A stretch of 59,456 nt of DNA from Nostoc sp. S4. Its GTDB lineage: Bacteria > Cyanobacteriota > Cyanobacteriia > Cyanobacteriales > Nostocaceae. The translations under genes and the position numbers were made by a program. Below the pieces are notes generated by a model that worked only from the letters and a program-made list of their open reading frames with translations, was not told the DNA's origin and made no database searches. Every line of letters begins with the position of its first letter. Positions within the stretch are counted from its first letter, which is position 1. Shown in pieces: positions 16,568 to 25,650 of the stretch. The stretch lies in NCBI GenBank assembly GCA_029379225.1, contig JAQYWR010000038.1:22975-82430 (forward strand), read 5' to 3'.

Positions 16568-18901
16568 GTGCAAGAAGATTTTCGGTTAATTATTGATTTA
16601 GTCTCAGTTTTGGCGGTTGCGGCGTGTGGCGGAGTGTTAGCGGCACTTTTGCGACAACCAGTCCTGCTGGGGTATCTCATTGGTGGAATGATTGTCGGCC
16701 CAGCTGGACTGGGAGTGATTAAAGAAGTTATTCAAGTAGAGACTCTGGCACAGTTCGGGGTGGCGTTTTTATTATTCGCTTTGGGTGTAGAATTTTCTTT
16801 TACGGAACTGAAGAAAGTAAAAGCGATCGCTCTGGGTGGAGGTGGACTCCAGATTGCTTTGACGATTTTGATTACGGTTACGGTATGCGGGTTAACTGGT
16901 GCTTGGGGAACGTTACCTGCTAAGGGAATGTTTTTGGGCTGTATTCTCTCGTTGTCTTCCACGGCGGTTGTCCTCAAGTCGTTGATGGAGCGCAATGAAA
17001 CAGAAACGCCCCACGGACAGGTGATGTTGGGTATTTTGGTTGTCCAGGATTTGGCGCTGGGATTGATGTTGGCAGTTTTACCAGCCCTTAACCAACCCGC
17101 AGAAACTATTGGGATTGCCGTCCTCACAGCGCTGGCGATGATTGCTTTATTTGCCGCTGGTGCAATAGCAGCGGGAATTTGGCTGATACCACCTTTGTTG
17201 CGACTTTTAGCCCGTACTGAAAGCAAGGAGCTATTTTTATTAGGGGTTGTAGCTTTGTGTTTGGGCATTGCCTTGCTCACGGAGCATTTGGGGCTGTCGA
17301 TTGAAATGGGGGCGTTTGTTGCTGGGTTGATGATTTCTGAGGTGGAATACGCCGACCAAACCCTGACTTACGTGGAACCATTGCGAGATATCTTTGCCAG
17401 TTTGTTTTTCGCTGCCATTGGGATGTTAATTGACCCAGTGTTTTTGTGGAAGAACCTGGAATTGATTTTAGTGCTGGTGACAATAGTTTTTGTTGGTAAG
17501 TTTCTAATTATCACGCCCTTAGTAAAACTGTTTCGCTACCCTTTGAAAACAGCGATTATCGCTGGTTTGGGACTGGCACAAATTGGGGAATTTTCCTTTG
17601 TTCTCGCTAGTGAAGGGCAGTTCTTGGGGTTGGTGTCCCGGCAGATATATTTACTGATTTTGGGAACCACAGCAGTCACTCTGATAGTGACACCATTTGT
17701 TCTGCGGTTAGTGCCATTTTTATTTAACTTTGCTGAATCCATGCCCTGGTTGAAACCGTATTTAGCAGATGACCAACCACGGGATATGTCAGAAGATTTA
17801 CCTGCAAAAGACCATGTGGTAGTATGCGGCTATGGGCGAGTCGGCAAAAATTTAGTCAAGTTGTTGCAGCAACACGACCTACCCGTGATCGTAATTGACC
17901 AATCCGAAAGTAGAATTCAGCAGTTGCGTGAAGCTGGGATATCTTATGTTTATGGCAATTGTGTGAGTTTACACGTTCTGGAAACTGCGGGAGTCAATCA
18001 TGCCAAAGGAATGGCGATCGCACTTACTGACCCCATGAGTACGCGTCTTTGCTTGAAACGTGCTTTGGAATTGTATCCAGAACTAGATTTAGTTGCCCGC
18101 GCTACCCATAATCGAGATATCGAAGTGCTGTATCAACTGGGAGCCAGAGAAGTAGTGCAACCAGAATTTGAAGCCAGCTTAGAAATGGGAACTTATTTAT
18201 TAACGGGCTTAGGCTTTTCCCAAACTGCTGTTCAACGGGAAATGCAGCTGATTCGCAACGATCATTATTTAGATTTGCGACCAGAACGTTCTGCTAGTGA
18301 AGTTGCTTACGATATGCGCCAAGCAACTCGCGATTTAAATCAACGCTGGTATCCTCTACCATCAACTTCGCCCTTAATTGGCATGAGCTTGGAAGAAGCA
18401 GATATGCGCTACTTAACAGGAGCAAGTTTGATGGCAATTCGCCGCGCTAACGGCGATGAAATCGATTATCCCAGCAATCAAACGAAATTGGAAGAAGGCG
18501 ATCGCTTGCTGGTAGTGGGAGCAGCTGAAGAACTGGCGGCTTTAGCAGAATTCGCCAAGGGACAAGCAGCTGTTCCCGGAGAAAATAGTGCTTGTCAGTG
18601 GATGGCGGTAAATGGTGACTCTCCAACGCTGGCTAAAACTCTTGCAGATTTGGGTATTAGCAAACACGGCATCCAAGTGCAGGCAATTCGACGCGACGGT
18701 AAATTTATCCGCTATCCTGATGGCAGCACAGATTTGCGAGTTGGTGACCAAGTATTATTGTGCGGTAACTTGACAGGTCTGAGTCAAGTAGAACAGTTAT
18801 TTGGCATTCCTAATAAAGTACCCATTCCTCTCCCTGTAATTAAAACTAGTAGCACAGAAGCGCTCAAAGAGTTTCTGCCTGTCGATAAAATGATTGATTA
18901 A
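16568..18901 (+). CDS. CPA2 cation:proton antiporter with TrkA-N and two TrkA-C domains
   Basis: A 777-residue KefB-like protein starting at GTG. Residues ~1-390 hold 12-13 hydrophobic segments with the antiporter signatures GYLIGGMIVGPAGLG, LFALGVEFSF, LSLSSTAVVLK and GAFVAGLMISE. From 416 the motif HVVVCGYGRVGKNLVKLL opens an NAD-binding TrkA-N (RCK) domain; two TrkA-C domains follow at ~592-655 and ~672-745, each ending in DRLLVVG or DQVLLCG. Such proteins export K+ or Na+ in exchange for protons, gated by nucleotides. It probably sits in the plasma or thylakoid membrane. No glutathione-gating partner (KefF/G) is next to it. Confidence 0.92.
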   Translation: MQEDFRLIIDLVSVLAVAACGGVLAALLRQPVLLGYLIGGMIVGPAGLGVIKEVIQVETLAQFGVAFLLFALGVEFSFTELKKVKAIALGGGGLQIALTILITVTVCGLTGAWGTLPAKGMFLGCILSLSSTAVVLKSLMERNETETPHGQVMLGILVVQDLALGLMLAVLPALNQPAETIGIAVLTALAMIALFAAGAIAAGIWLIPPLLRLLARTESKELFLLGVVALCLGIALLTEHLGLSIEMGAFVAGLMISEVEYADQTLTYVEPLRDIFASLFFAAIGMLIDPVFLWKNLELILVLVTIVFVGKFLIITPLVKLFRYPLKTAIIAGLGLAQIGEFSFVLASEGQFLGLVSRQIYLLILGTTAVTLIVTPFVLRLVPFLFNFAESMPWLKPYLADDQPRDMSEDLPAKDHVVVCGYGRVGKNLVKLLQQHDLPVIVIDQSESRIQQLREAGISYVYGNCVSLHVLETAGVNHAKGMAIALTDPMSTRLCLKRALELYPELDLVARATHNRDIEVLYQLGAREVVQPEFEASLEMGTYLLTGLGFSQTAVQREMQLIRNDHYLDLRPERSASEVAYDMRQATRDLNQRWYPLPSTSPLIGMSLEEADMRYLTGASLMAIRRANGDEIDYPSNQTKLEEGDRLLVVGAAEELAALAEFAKGQAAVPGENSACQWMAVNGDSPTLAKTLADLGISKHGIQVQAIRRDGKFIRYPDGSTDLRVGDQVLLCGNLTGLSQVEQLFGIPNKVPIPLPVIKTSSTEALKEFLPVDKMID

Positions 18902-19232
18902 CTAATTTGTAATTTGTAACTATTAATTAGGAATTACTTTAAGACTTTTGGTATAGTACTTACTGAATATCAAAACAGGATTTATGAGTCAGGAGCGAAA
19001 CCTGACGTTTTAGTTGCTCAACTCAGAATTGAGCCTGATTGCGTCGTTTGATTAGGTTTCAATCGCAATGACATATTGTGATTTATCGGACATCATATAA
19101 TTGATTTTGAAGTCTTGACGGAGCATCTCCGGCTTTGCTGGTCAATTGTAACTTCTGATTTCTTCTTCAATTATCTGCAAAATATTTTGTAATAAAGATA
19201 TACATATTGCTCATCATAATAAAACTGATTAT
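18902..19232. other. Intergenic region with hairpins
   Basis: It contains the terminator-like hairpin at 18988-19006, a second small stem (CTCAA...TTGAG, about 19018-19034) and a TAATTTGTAATTTGTAAC repeat. No gene is seen. Confidence 0.55.
18988..19006 (+). terminator. Hairpin GTCAGG-7nt-CCTGAC followed by GTTTTAG
   Basis: A 6-bp stem with a 7-base loop and a short T-run, 87 bp after the antiporter stop. A modest intrinsic terminator candidate. Confidence 0.5.
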
Positions 19233-19694
19233 ATGGTTGACTATACAAACTTCAAAATCTCAGTAATTAATCAAAAACTGTTTGTCAGTAATTGTTTATT
19301 AATTCTCACATTTATGACTTCCTGTAATTCGGCAAATTCCAAGGAAGATTTGAGCAAAGAAATACAAAGTGTTTCTTCTTGGGCAGCAACAGTACAAATG
19401 GTTGCTAATGCTTGGCTGAAAAGTAATGTACCCAAAAAATATGCTCAGCAAACATTAAATAAAGCTCAAACAGAATTTCTGAGTGAGAAAAAGAAAATTT
19501 CTCAAATTAAGCCATCGACAAATGTAATTCAGCACCATCAATCATTAATCCTGACTAATGTATCTCAATTAGCAAATCAAACAGAGAAAATGTCAAAAAC
19601 AATTGCCCAAAACAATCATTCCCAAGTCCAACAGGAATTAAAACAATTAGAAATAGAAGTTCAAAAAATCAATCAGTTAAAAACAATACCATAG
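19233..19694 (+). CDS. Putative lipoprotein of unknown function
   Basis: A 153-residue protein. Residues 18-31 form a hydrophobic stretch ending FMTSC, a plausible lipobox with Cys31, after an unusually long N-terminal region. The mature part is almost wholly helical and polar, with QQTLNKAQTEFLSEKKKISQ and repeated Gln/Lys, suggesting a helical bundle. It ends 7 bp before the Nramp-like gene and is probably co-transcribed with it, so a role with that transporter is possible. Family not recognised. Confidence 0.7.
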   Translation: MVDYTNFKISVINQKLFVSNCLLILTFMTSCNSANSKEDLSKEIQSVSSWAATVQMVANAWLKSNVPKKYAQQTLNKAQTEFLSEKKKISQIKPSTNVIQHHQSLILTNVSQLANQTEKMSKTIAQNNHSQVQQELKQLEIEVQKINQLKTIP

Positions 19695-19701
19695 GCAGAT
19701 T

Positions 19702-20916
19702 ATGAAAAAAATATTGGAAATTGCTCTGGGTATTGTTACTAGTATTGGTGGCTTTCTAGATGTGGGTGCGATCGCCACAACAGCCGAAGCTGGATCTATT
19801 TTTGGTTTTGAATTAATTTGGGCAATTATTCTGGGAACAATTTGTGTTATTGCTCTTGTAGAAATGTCAGGAAGATTAGCAGCAGTAAGTAAACATACAT
19901 TAGCTGCGGCAATCAGAGAAAGATTTGGATTTAATTTTTTTATTGTACCTTTATTGGCAGAAATTATTGTCGATTTTTTGGTATTGGGTGCTGAAATTGG
20001 TGGAGTTTGTGTAGCTTTACAATTACTAACAGGTATTAGTTTTCAGTTTTACGCTTTACCTGTCGCTTTGGCTTTGTGGTTATTAATTTGGTATGGCAAC
20101 TTTGGACTGATTGAAAATGGCGTTTCTGTGCTGGGATTAATTACACTCGTTTTTGTTGTTGTTACCTGCAAGCTACATCCTTCGCTGACAGAAATTGGTA
20201 GTAGCTTATTGCCAAGTTTGCCACGGGAAGATAAGGCACATTATCTATTTCTTGTTGTTAGCATTCTGGGCGCTTTAATTAGTCCCTATCTATTTTACTT
20301 TTATTCTTCAGGTGCAGTCGAAGATAAATGGGATGAAGGACACATCGGCATAAATCGCGCTGTTGCTGGTTTAGGTATGGGCTTTGGCAGCATTGTATCA
20401 TTAGGAGTATTAATTATTGCGGCAATGATACTCAAACCCAAAGGTATCCAAGTCGATAGCTATGAACAAGCAGCATTAATGTTAACTGAACCTTTGGGTT
20501 ATTGGGGATTTGTACTTTTTGCCCTTTCATTGGGTATTGCTTGCTTTGGTGCAGCACTGGAAGTAAGTTTAGATACCGCTTATATTGTGGCGCAAACTTT
20601 TGGTTGGAATTGGGGAGAAAGTCTCAAACCAAAAGATGCAGCACGTTTTAGTTTGGTATACACAATATTTATTTTCCTAGCTTCCCTATTAATGGTTTTT
20701 GGGATAGATCCTTTACAATTAACTTTATTTTCAATGGCGATTACAGCAGTTATTTTACCGCCTGTAATTGTGCCATTTCTGGTATTAATGAATGATAAAC
20801 TATATGTGGGAAAATACCGCAATGGTTGGATAAGTAATGCAGTGATAGTTTTTACAATTGGATTGACATTTGTCTTAGCAATTGTAGCTATTCCTTTAGA
20901 GTTTATTGCAGGATAA
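19702..20916 (+). CDS. Nramp-family-like transporter with altered metal site
   Basis: A 404-residue integral membrane protein with about 11 hydrophobic segments and the Nramp layout (TM1 near 10-30, TM6 near 185-205). The canonical DPGN of TM1 is D20-V-G-A, and the canonical MPH of TM6 is S194-P-Y, so the metal-binding Met and the Asn are missing while the Asp is kept. Canonical Nramps co-transport Mn2+/Fe2+ with protons; Met loss is known in Nramp relatives that carry other ions such as Mg2+ or Al3+. The substrate here is therefore open. The operon includes a lipoprotein upstream and probably two PRC-barrel proteins downstream. Confidence 0.8.
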   Translation: MKKILEIALGIVTSIGGFLDVGAIATTAEAGSIFGFELIWAIILGTICVIALVEMSGRLAAVSKHTLAAAIRERFGFNFFIVPLLAEIIVDFLVLGAEIGGVCVALQLLTGISFQFYALPVALALWLLIWYGNFGLIENGVSVLGLITLVFVVVTCKLHPSLTEIGSSLLPSLPREDKAHYLFLVVSILGALISPYLFYFYSSGAVEDKWDEGHIGINRAVAGLGMGFGSIVSLGVLIIAAMILKPKGIQVDSYEQAALMLTEPLGYWGFVLFALSLGIACFGAALEVSLDTAYIVAQTFGWNWGESLKPKDAARFSLVYTIFIFLASLLMVFGIDPLQLTLFSMAITAVILPPVIVPFLVLMNDKLYVGKYRNGWISNAVIVFTIGLTFVLAIVAIPLEFIAG

Positions 20917-21250
20917 TATCAATTTGGGATTTGAAACTAGAAAATTACTATCAAAAGGTTCCAGGAGTATCAAACAATACTAAGCTATTACGCCTTGAAA
21001 TTACACAATCACTTCTTAAGTTCGTTGACTGATGACGGTTAACAGTCAACAGTCAACACAAAAAATGTACAAGTTAAATAGACCTCTTGCATAAATATTT
21101 TTTTGTCTCACGCAGAGGCGCAGAGGCGCTGAGAAGAGAACGCAAAGGAGGACTTTTGCAAGAAGTCTAATGTGCGGCAGCTTATCTGTTTTAGTTTGGG
21201 ATAAAATCAGTGCTAATTCTCATCAATTAATTCAAAGGAGATAATAAAAA
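20917..21250. other. Intergenic region with a small inverted-repeat element
   Basis: Apart from the element at 21079-21169 it holds an AACAGTCAACAGTCAACA run. An AAAGGAGATAATAAAAA ribosome-binding site for the next gene is at its right end. Confidence 0.6.
21079..21169. mobile_element. 91-bp MITE-like element with TAGAC...TTGCA terminal repeats
   Basis: The left end TAGACCTCTTGCATAAA and the inverted right end TAGACTTCTTGCAAAAG match at most positions. The interior contains CGCAGAGGCGCAGAGGCGC, a motif common in cyanobacterial intergenic repeats. There is no coding capacity, so mobility would need a transposase in trans. Confidence 0.6.
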
Positions 21251-21622
21251 ATGAATTTAATTAGAGATGTCTTGGATAATCAATTAGTTGACCGCAATCA
21301 GCGTGAAATGGGCAAAGTCGATGGGATTATTATTCAGTTACGCGATGGAGAACCACCAAGACTTGCTTATATTGAAATTGGGATGACAACCTTGGCTAGA
21401 CGAATACATCCGCGTTTAGCAAATTGGGTAGGGATAATTGCCCAGAAGTGGGGTGCGAAACAAAGTCAACCTTTAATAATTCCTTGGTCAAAAGTACTGG
21501 ATGTTGGCATTGATGTAGATGTGGATTTGGAAGCAGAAGCAACACCAGCATTAGCCTATGAAAAATGGTTGCGCGATCGCATTATAAAAAAAATTCCGGG
21601 GCAGAATAATGACAACTCATGA
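21251..21622 (+). CDS. PRC-barrel-like protein 1
   Basis: A 123-residue protein with IRDVLDNQLVDRNQREMGKVDGIII, then LAYIEIG, and IIPWSKVLDVG. This is the beta-barrel pattern of PRC-like domains (a surface x-D-x-x-G-x-x-x-G-K-V-D-G turn and a terminal IPW strand). It has a strong ribosome-binding site (AAAGGAGAT) and overlaps the next gene by 14 bp. It follows the Nramp-like gene by 334 bp. PRC domains bind proteins or RNA; here a regulatory or accessory role for the transporter is inference. Confidence 0.7.
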   Translation: MNLIRDVLDNQLVDRNQREMGKVDGIIIQLRDGEPPRLAYIEIGMTTLARRIHPRLANWVGIIAQKWGAKQSQPLIIPWSKVLDVGIDVDVDLEAEATPALAYEKWLRDRIIKKIPGQNNDNS

Positions 21623-21935
21623 AATTCATTTAGAACTACTGCTAGGTAAACAAGTCTTAGATTCTACAGGCAAAGCTATTGGACGTATTGAAGAAATTTG
21701 CGCCGAACAACAAGGCGAAGAATGGGTGATTAAAGAATATCTGATTGGCTACGCCGCTATATTAGAAAGGTTATCAGCTTGGAATATTGGCATCGGAATA
21801 TTAAATCTCTTAGGGGCGCAGAAAATCTACGATGGTTATACAGTGCCTTGGGATATGTTAGATTTGACAGACCCACAAAAGCCACGTCTGCATTGTAGTT
21901 TAGATGAATTAAAGTCAAAAAATACTAATTCGTAA
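21609..21935 (+). CDS. PRC-barrel-like protein 2
   Basis: A 108-residue protein with LLGKQVLDSTGKAIGRIEEI (typical PRC-barrel opening), WVIKEYLIG and YTVPWDMLDLTDP (the closing strand). The gene starts inside the 3' end of PRC protein 1, so the pair is translationally coupled and could form a heterodimer. Confidence 0.75.
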   Translation: MTTHEIHLELLLGKQVLDSTGKAIGRIEEICAEQQGEEWVIKEYLIGYAAILERLSAWNIGIGILNLLGAQKIYDGYTVPWDMLDLTDPQKPRLHCSLDELKSKNTNS

Positions 21936-22001
21936 TTCGTAATCACACTCGTTTCGAGCGTTGGTAGGAGCGTTATTATAAACTACGAATTATTTTGACT
22001 C

Positions 22002-22223
22002 CTAAGTTTTTGGTTTAATATAAGCGATCGCTTGTTTCCAAACAGTAGTTTGCTCGCTGTTTTCGTCTACAATGCATACACAATGTGGGTCTTGCCATAA
22101 GACTTTTCCTGTGATTACATCGCCAGTCAGCAACTTAAACTCTGCTGGGTTTGTTTGTTTAATCAGGGTTTGAACTTGTTTAATACTAGGCAAAGTGGTG
22201 TCAAATTGAGTAATCATAGTCAT
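22002..22223 (-). CDS. hfq: Cyanobacterial-type Hfq
   Basis: A 73-residue protein with LPSIKQVQTLIKQTNPAEFKLLTGDVITGKVLWQDPHCVCIVDE and a closing AIAYIKP strand. This matches the Sm1/Sm2 pattern of cyanobacterial Hfq, where the usual KRVP/YKHA motif is replaced by an AIAYI-type Sm2 strand. In cyanobacteria Hfq binds the pilus ATPase PilB1 and is needed for motility, and RNA binding is weak or absent. The divergent dapF gene next door is the conserved neighbour. ATG at 22223 or 22217; neither has a clear ribosome-binding site. Confidence 0.88.
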   Translation of the reverse strand: MTMITQFDTTLPSIKQVQTLIKQTNPAEFKLLTGDVITGKVLWQDPHCVCIVDENSEQTTVWKQAIAYIKPKT

Positions 22224-22309
22224 TAGTTATTAGTCATTGGTTATTAGCCATTGGGCATCATTCACGAATGACCAATGACAAAACACAAATATAATTTATT
22301 GATTTTGGA

Positions 22310-23146
22310 ATGGCAATCAAATTTACTAAGTATCATGGTCTAGGCAACGACTTTATTTTAATTGACAATCGCTCGTCGTCTTTGCCTGTAGTGACTCCAG
22401 ACCAAGCCATCAAGTTGTGCGATCGCCATTTTGGTATTGGTGCTGATGGTGTCATTTTTGCCTTACCTGGAGAAAACAGCACTGATTACACGATGCGGAT
22501 TTTCAATTCTGATGGTTCTGAACCGGAAATGTGTGGTAATGGTATTCGCTGCTTAGCTGCATTTTTGGCAGATTTAGAAGGTGAATCGCGCAATCAAGAC
22601 TTATATCGCATTCATACCCTAGCTGGTGTGATTACACCCCAAATCTTACCTAATGGTCAAGTGAAGGTGGATATGGGTTTACCCAGGTTACTCGCTGTTG
22701 AAATTCCCACCACCCTTACACCTGCTCAAGAAAAAGTGATTAATCAGCCTTTAGAAGTGGCGGGACAAACTTGGGAAGTCACCTGTGTAAGCATGGGAAA
22801 TCCTCATTGCATAACCTTTGTGGAAGATGTAGCAGCAATTGAGCTAGAAACTATAGGCCCCAAATTCGAGCATGACTCGGCTTTTCCCCAACGCACAAAT
22901 ACCGAATTTATTCAAGTAGTGCGCCGCGATTATCTAAAAATGCGCGTCTGGGAACGCGGTGCTGGAATTACCTTGGCTTGTGGTACTGGTGCTTGTGCTT
23001 CCTTAGTGGCTGGTGTGTTAACTGGAAAATGCGATCGCACTGCCAGTGTAGAATTACCAGGTGGGCCGTTACAAATTGAATGGTCAGACGACCAACGAGT
23101 TTACATGACAGGCCCAGCTCAACGGGTATTCACAGGCGAACTGTAA
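22310..23146 (+). CDS. dapF: Diaminopimelate epimerase
   Basis: A 278-residue protein of normal length with FTKYHGLGNDFILIDNR, the first catalytic Cys in MCGNGIRC and the second in ACGTGACAS. It interconverts LL- and meso-diaminopimelate in lysine and peptidoglycan synthesis in the cytoplasm. Divergent from hfq by 86 bp; its 3' end overlaps alkA on the other strand by 17 bp. Confidence 0.96.
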   Translation: MAIKFTKYHGLGNDFILIDNRSSSLPVVTPDQAIKLCDRHFGIGADGVIFALPGENSTDYTMRIFNSDGSEPEMCGNGIRCLAAFLADLEGESRNQDLYRIHTLAGVITPQILPNGQVKVDMGLPRLLAVEIPTTLTPAQEKVINQPLEVAGQTWEVTCVSMGNPHCITFVEDVAAIELETIGPKFEHDSAFPQRTNTEFIQVVRRDYLKMRVWERGAGITLACGTGACASLVAGVLTGKCDRTASVELPGGPLQIEWSDDQRVYMTGPAQRVFTGEL

Positions 23147-23792
23147 CCGACTTACTTTTGGCATTACTCAGGTAGTAGTGCCATAGAAGTCTGGCAGCGA
23201 TCGCTCGCCACGGTTGCCAGTGCTGTGTCATAATTTCTAGTTGTGCTGGTGTTGGACGTGTCGTCAATTTTTTGAGCTTTTGTAAAGCGATCGCCAATGC
23301 TAAATCACCTTTGGGAAAGACATCAGGACGTTGTAGCGCCATGAGCAAATAAATATCAACTGTCCAGTCTCCAATGCCTTTAAGACGCTTTAACTCGGTT
23401 CTAATCGCAGTTTCGTCCATTTTGGAGAGCTGATTTAGGTCAAGCTGACCAGTGGCGATCGCATTCGCTAACCCCCGACAGTATAGAATCTTTTGCCGAC
23501 TGAATCCAATTGCTTTTAATTGAGCATCATCCAATGTCAGAAAATTCTCTGGTGTCAGCGTTACAACAATTTCACAAAGACGTGTGAATATAGCCTTGGC
23601 AGCTGCTAAGGAAACTTGTTGTTCCAGAATAATGCACAGAAGCGTTGCAAAACCCGGTTCTCTTGACCATATCGGTGGAGGCCCCAGTGTTGCTAAAATC
23701 TGAGCCAAATCGCAGTCAAGATTGGCAAGCACCATTAAACCACGGGTAAGACTTTCTTGGGTCAGCGATTCTAATTCAGGTATCTGAGTCAT
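23130..23792 (-). CDS. alkA: AlkA-type DNA-3-methyladenine glycosylase
   Basis: About 220 residues. It has the HhH-GPD core: LERL-type helix ELKRLKGIGDWTVDIYLL (helix-hairpin-helix, then Gly-Asp-Trp and the catalytic Asp), and RPDVFPKGDLAL followed by WQPWRAIAARLLWHYY. It removes 3-methyladenine and other alkylated bases. I start at the ATG at 23792 because upstream codons read antisense to or across the ada gene and add nothing to the fold. It overlaps the end of ada by 17 bp, so the two form a coupled repair operon. Confidence 0.9.
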   Translation of the reverse strand: MTQIPELESLTQESLTRGLMVLANLDCDLAQILATLGPPPIWSREPGFATLLCIILEQQVSLAAAKAIFTRLCEIVVTLTPENFLTLDDAQLKAIGFSRQKILYCRGLANAIATGQLDLNQLSKMDETAIRTELKRLKGIGDWTVDIYLLMALQRPDVFPKGDLALAIALQKLKKLTTRPTPAQLEIMTQHWQPWRAIAARLLWHYYLSNAKSKSVTVRL

Positions 23793-24861
23793 GTTTACTA
23801 AATTTCGATTCTTGGATGAGCAGTTTTTGTTTGCGCTCAATTCCCCAGCGATAACCCCCAAGAGTGGCATCATTCCGCAATACGCGGTGACATGGTACAA
23901 TTAGCGCGATTGGATTAGCTCCACAAGCATTTCCCACAGCACGGACTGCCTGGGGTTTGCCAATCTCACGAGCAATATCAGTGTAGGTGCGCGTTTTCCC
24001 GTAGGGAATTTTCTGTAATGCTTGCCATACCTGTTTCTGAAATGCTGTACCCCGTACATCAACTGGTAAATCGAGATCCGCTTTACCTCCTGTGAGCGAG
24101 TCGAGGATTGCCTGTATCCAATCTTTGTGTGTGCGGTCATCACGGACGATGTGCGCTTGGTGAAATTCCTCGCTCAAGATTTGTTCCAATTTGTCTGCTT
24201 CATCACCTAATTTTACGGCGCAGATACCCTTTTGTGTCGTTGCCACCAGCAAATATCCTAGCGAACATGGAGCGATCGCATAAATAATAAACATTGTCTT
24301 TCCCGCTTGCTGGTAAGTTTTTGGTGTCATACCCAGTTGCTTGGGTGCTTTCTCATACAGTCGGCTACTTGAACCATAACCAGTGTCATAAATTGCATCG
24401 GTAATTTCCTCTCCTAACTGGAGACGCTGCTTCAAACGTTGGCTACGCAGCGCATCTGCATATTGAAAGGGAGATACGCCAATTATTTGCTTAAATATTT
24501 TTTGTAGATAACTGGGACTCATTCCCACCTCAGAGCATAATTCCCAAAGAGTGGGGATGCGATCGCTTTGGGCTTCAATGTATCGACATGCGGCTAAAAC
24601 TTTTGCCTTAGCCGGATTTTCAACTGTTTGTGATTGTGGTTGACATCGTTTACAAGGTCGAAAACCTGCAATTTCAGCTTCTTGTACCGACTCAAAGAAA
24701 CAAACTCGATCGCGATTTGGTCTACGGCTAGGGCAAATCGGTCGGCAATAAATGCCTGTAGAGTGAACGCCATAGAAAAGCTTACCATCAAAACTAGAGT
24801 CTCGATTGAGAACAGCTTGCCAGAGAATTTCCTCTAAGACTGGTGGCTGTTGTAATTGCAT
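23776..24861 (-). CDS. ada: Ada: methyl-responsive activator and O6-methylguanine-DNA methyltransferase
   Basis: A 361-residue full-length Ada. The N-terminal zinc module has Cys39, Cys43, Cys70 and Cys73 (YCRPICPSRRPN, then PCKRC); Cys39 accepts methyl groups from phosphotriesters. An AraC-type helix-turn-helix spans ~85-185 (WELCSEVGMSPSYLQKIFK). The C-terminal methyltransferase has the active-site PCHR (Cys324) and the YGKTRTY segment. I chose the ATG at 24861, preceded by AAGGAGGCATCA, over one ten codons upstream. Methylated Ada activates its own operon, which here includes alkA, giving a compact adaptive response. Confidence 0.95.
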   Translation of the reverse strand: MQLQQPPVLEEILWQAVLNRDSSFDGKLFYGVHSTGIYCRPICPSRRPNRDRVCFFESVQEAEIAGFRPCKRCQPQSQTVENPAKAKVLAACRYIEAQSDRIPTLWELCSEVGMSPSYLQKIFKQIIGVSPFQYADALRSQRLKQRLQLGEEITDAIYDTGYGSSSRLYEKAPKQLGMTPKTYQQAGKTMFIIYAIAPCSLGYLLVATTQKGICAVKLGDEADKLEQILSEEFHQAHIVRDDRTHKDWIQAILDSLTGGKADLDLPVDVRGTAFQKQVWQALQKIPYGKTRTYTDIAREIGKPQAVRAVGNACGANPIALIVPCHRVLRNDATLGGYRWGIERKQKLLIQESKFSKHDSDT

Positions 24862-25650
24862 TGATGCCTCCTTGGATTTATATTTAAGCATCTGCGAAAA
24901 TGGCTAAAGTCAAGCTACACACTAGATTAAGTGTATTGACAAAGTAGTTTCTATCCGATAGTTGCCATCAAAGTTGCTTAATTTTTCTGTATTCATGCTC
25001 AGCGATCGCTTGTTTCTCAACTTCACTTACATCAGATTGCTGCCGATATTTTCTCGTAAAACTCCAGTTTTCAAGATGGATCGGGTTTAATCTAAGTTAA
25101 CTAATCAATTATCTGCCAGTCGCTATTTCAAATCCCAGTTGATTCAATGATTTCCGAGCGCAGATACTATCCACTTAAGGACTTAAATTTTACTTTTTAC
25201 GGAGTTTATCGCATTGACAAAAATCTTTGCGACAAATGAATCGGCTGTCAGGGTATAAAGCTGTACACCCCTACAAGATGTGAGTTTAGGTTTAATTAAA
25301 TTGACCTACTTAATCACAGCCTTTAATACTATGACAATTCACGTGTAAAATATATATAGGACTCATATTTGATTTCTGAAAAAACTCCGTACACCTGTAA
25401 CAGTTTTATTCCCTACTCCCCACTCCCTACTCCCTACTCCCTGCCCACGCAAATAATTTCATGAATCAAATCAGATTCCTATAGTAGTCCTAGATGATTT
25501 GTGAAATACTTTTATTGAGTCAGGCATTAGTCATTTGTCGTTTGTCCTTTGTAATTCCAAATGACCAAGAACGACTAGAATGAGAATTTTCACTTTCTCA
25601 TTTAAGATTGCTATAGAATTAATTGTTATTCATTAAATACTAGCTTAATT
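24862..25650. other. Long intergenic region with one MITE-like element
   Basis: Divergent promoters for ada and the HugZ-like gene should lie here. It holds the element at 25355-25484 and a GTCATTTGTCGTTTGTCC-type repeat near 25530. I see no gene and no RNA motif in the rest. Confidence 0.55.
25355..25484. mobile_element. MITE-like element, family A, copy 1
   Basis: About 130 bp. The left end has ATTTGATTTCTGAA and the right end, inverted, has TGATTTGATTCATGAA, so the termini are imperfect inverted repeats. The interior has CTCCGTACACCTG and a CCCTACTCCC short tandem run. Copy 2 is at 26242-26370, and end fragments lie at about 30928-30964 and 47151-47180. Confidence 0.6.

Noticed and set aside
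23793..23900. N-terminal extension of AlkA
   Set aside because: The 36 extra codons lie wholly within ada and are not part of the glycosylase fold.
25385..25445. A simple-sequence CCCTACTCCC run as a telomere-like or regulatory repeat
   Set aside because: It lies inside a MITE-like element and is a common filler in such cyanobacterial repeats.
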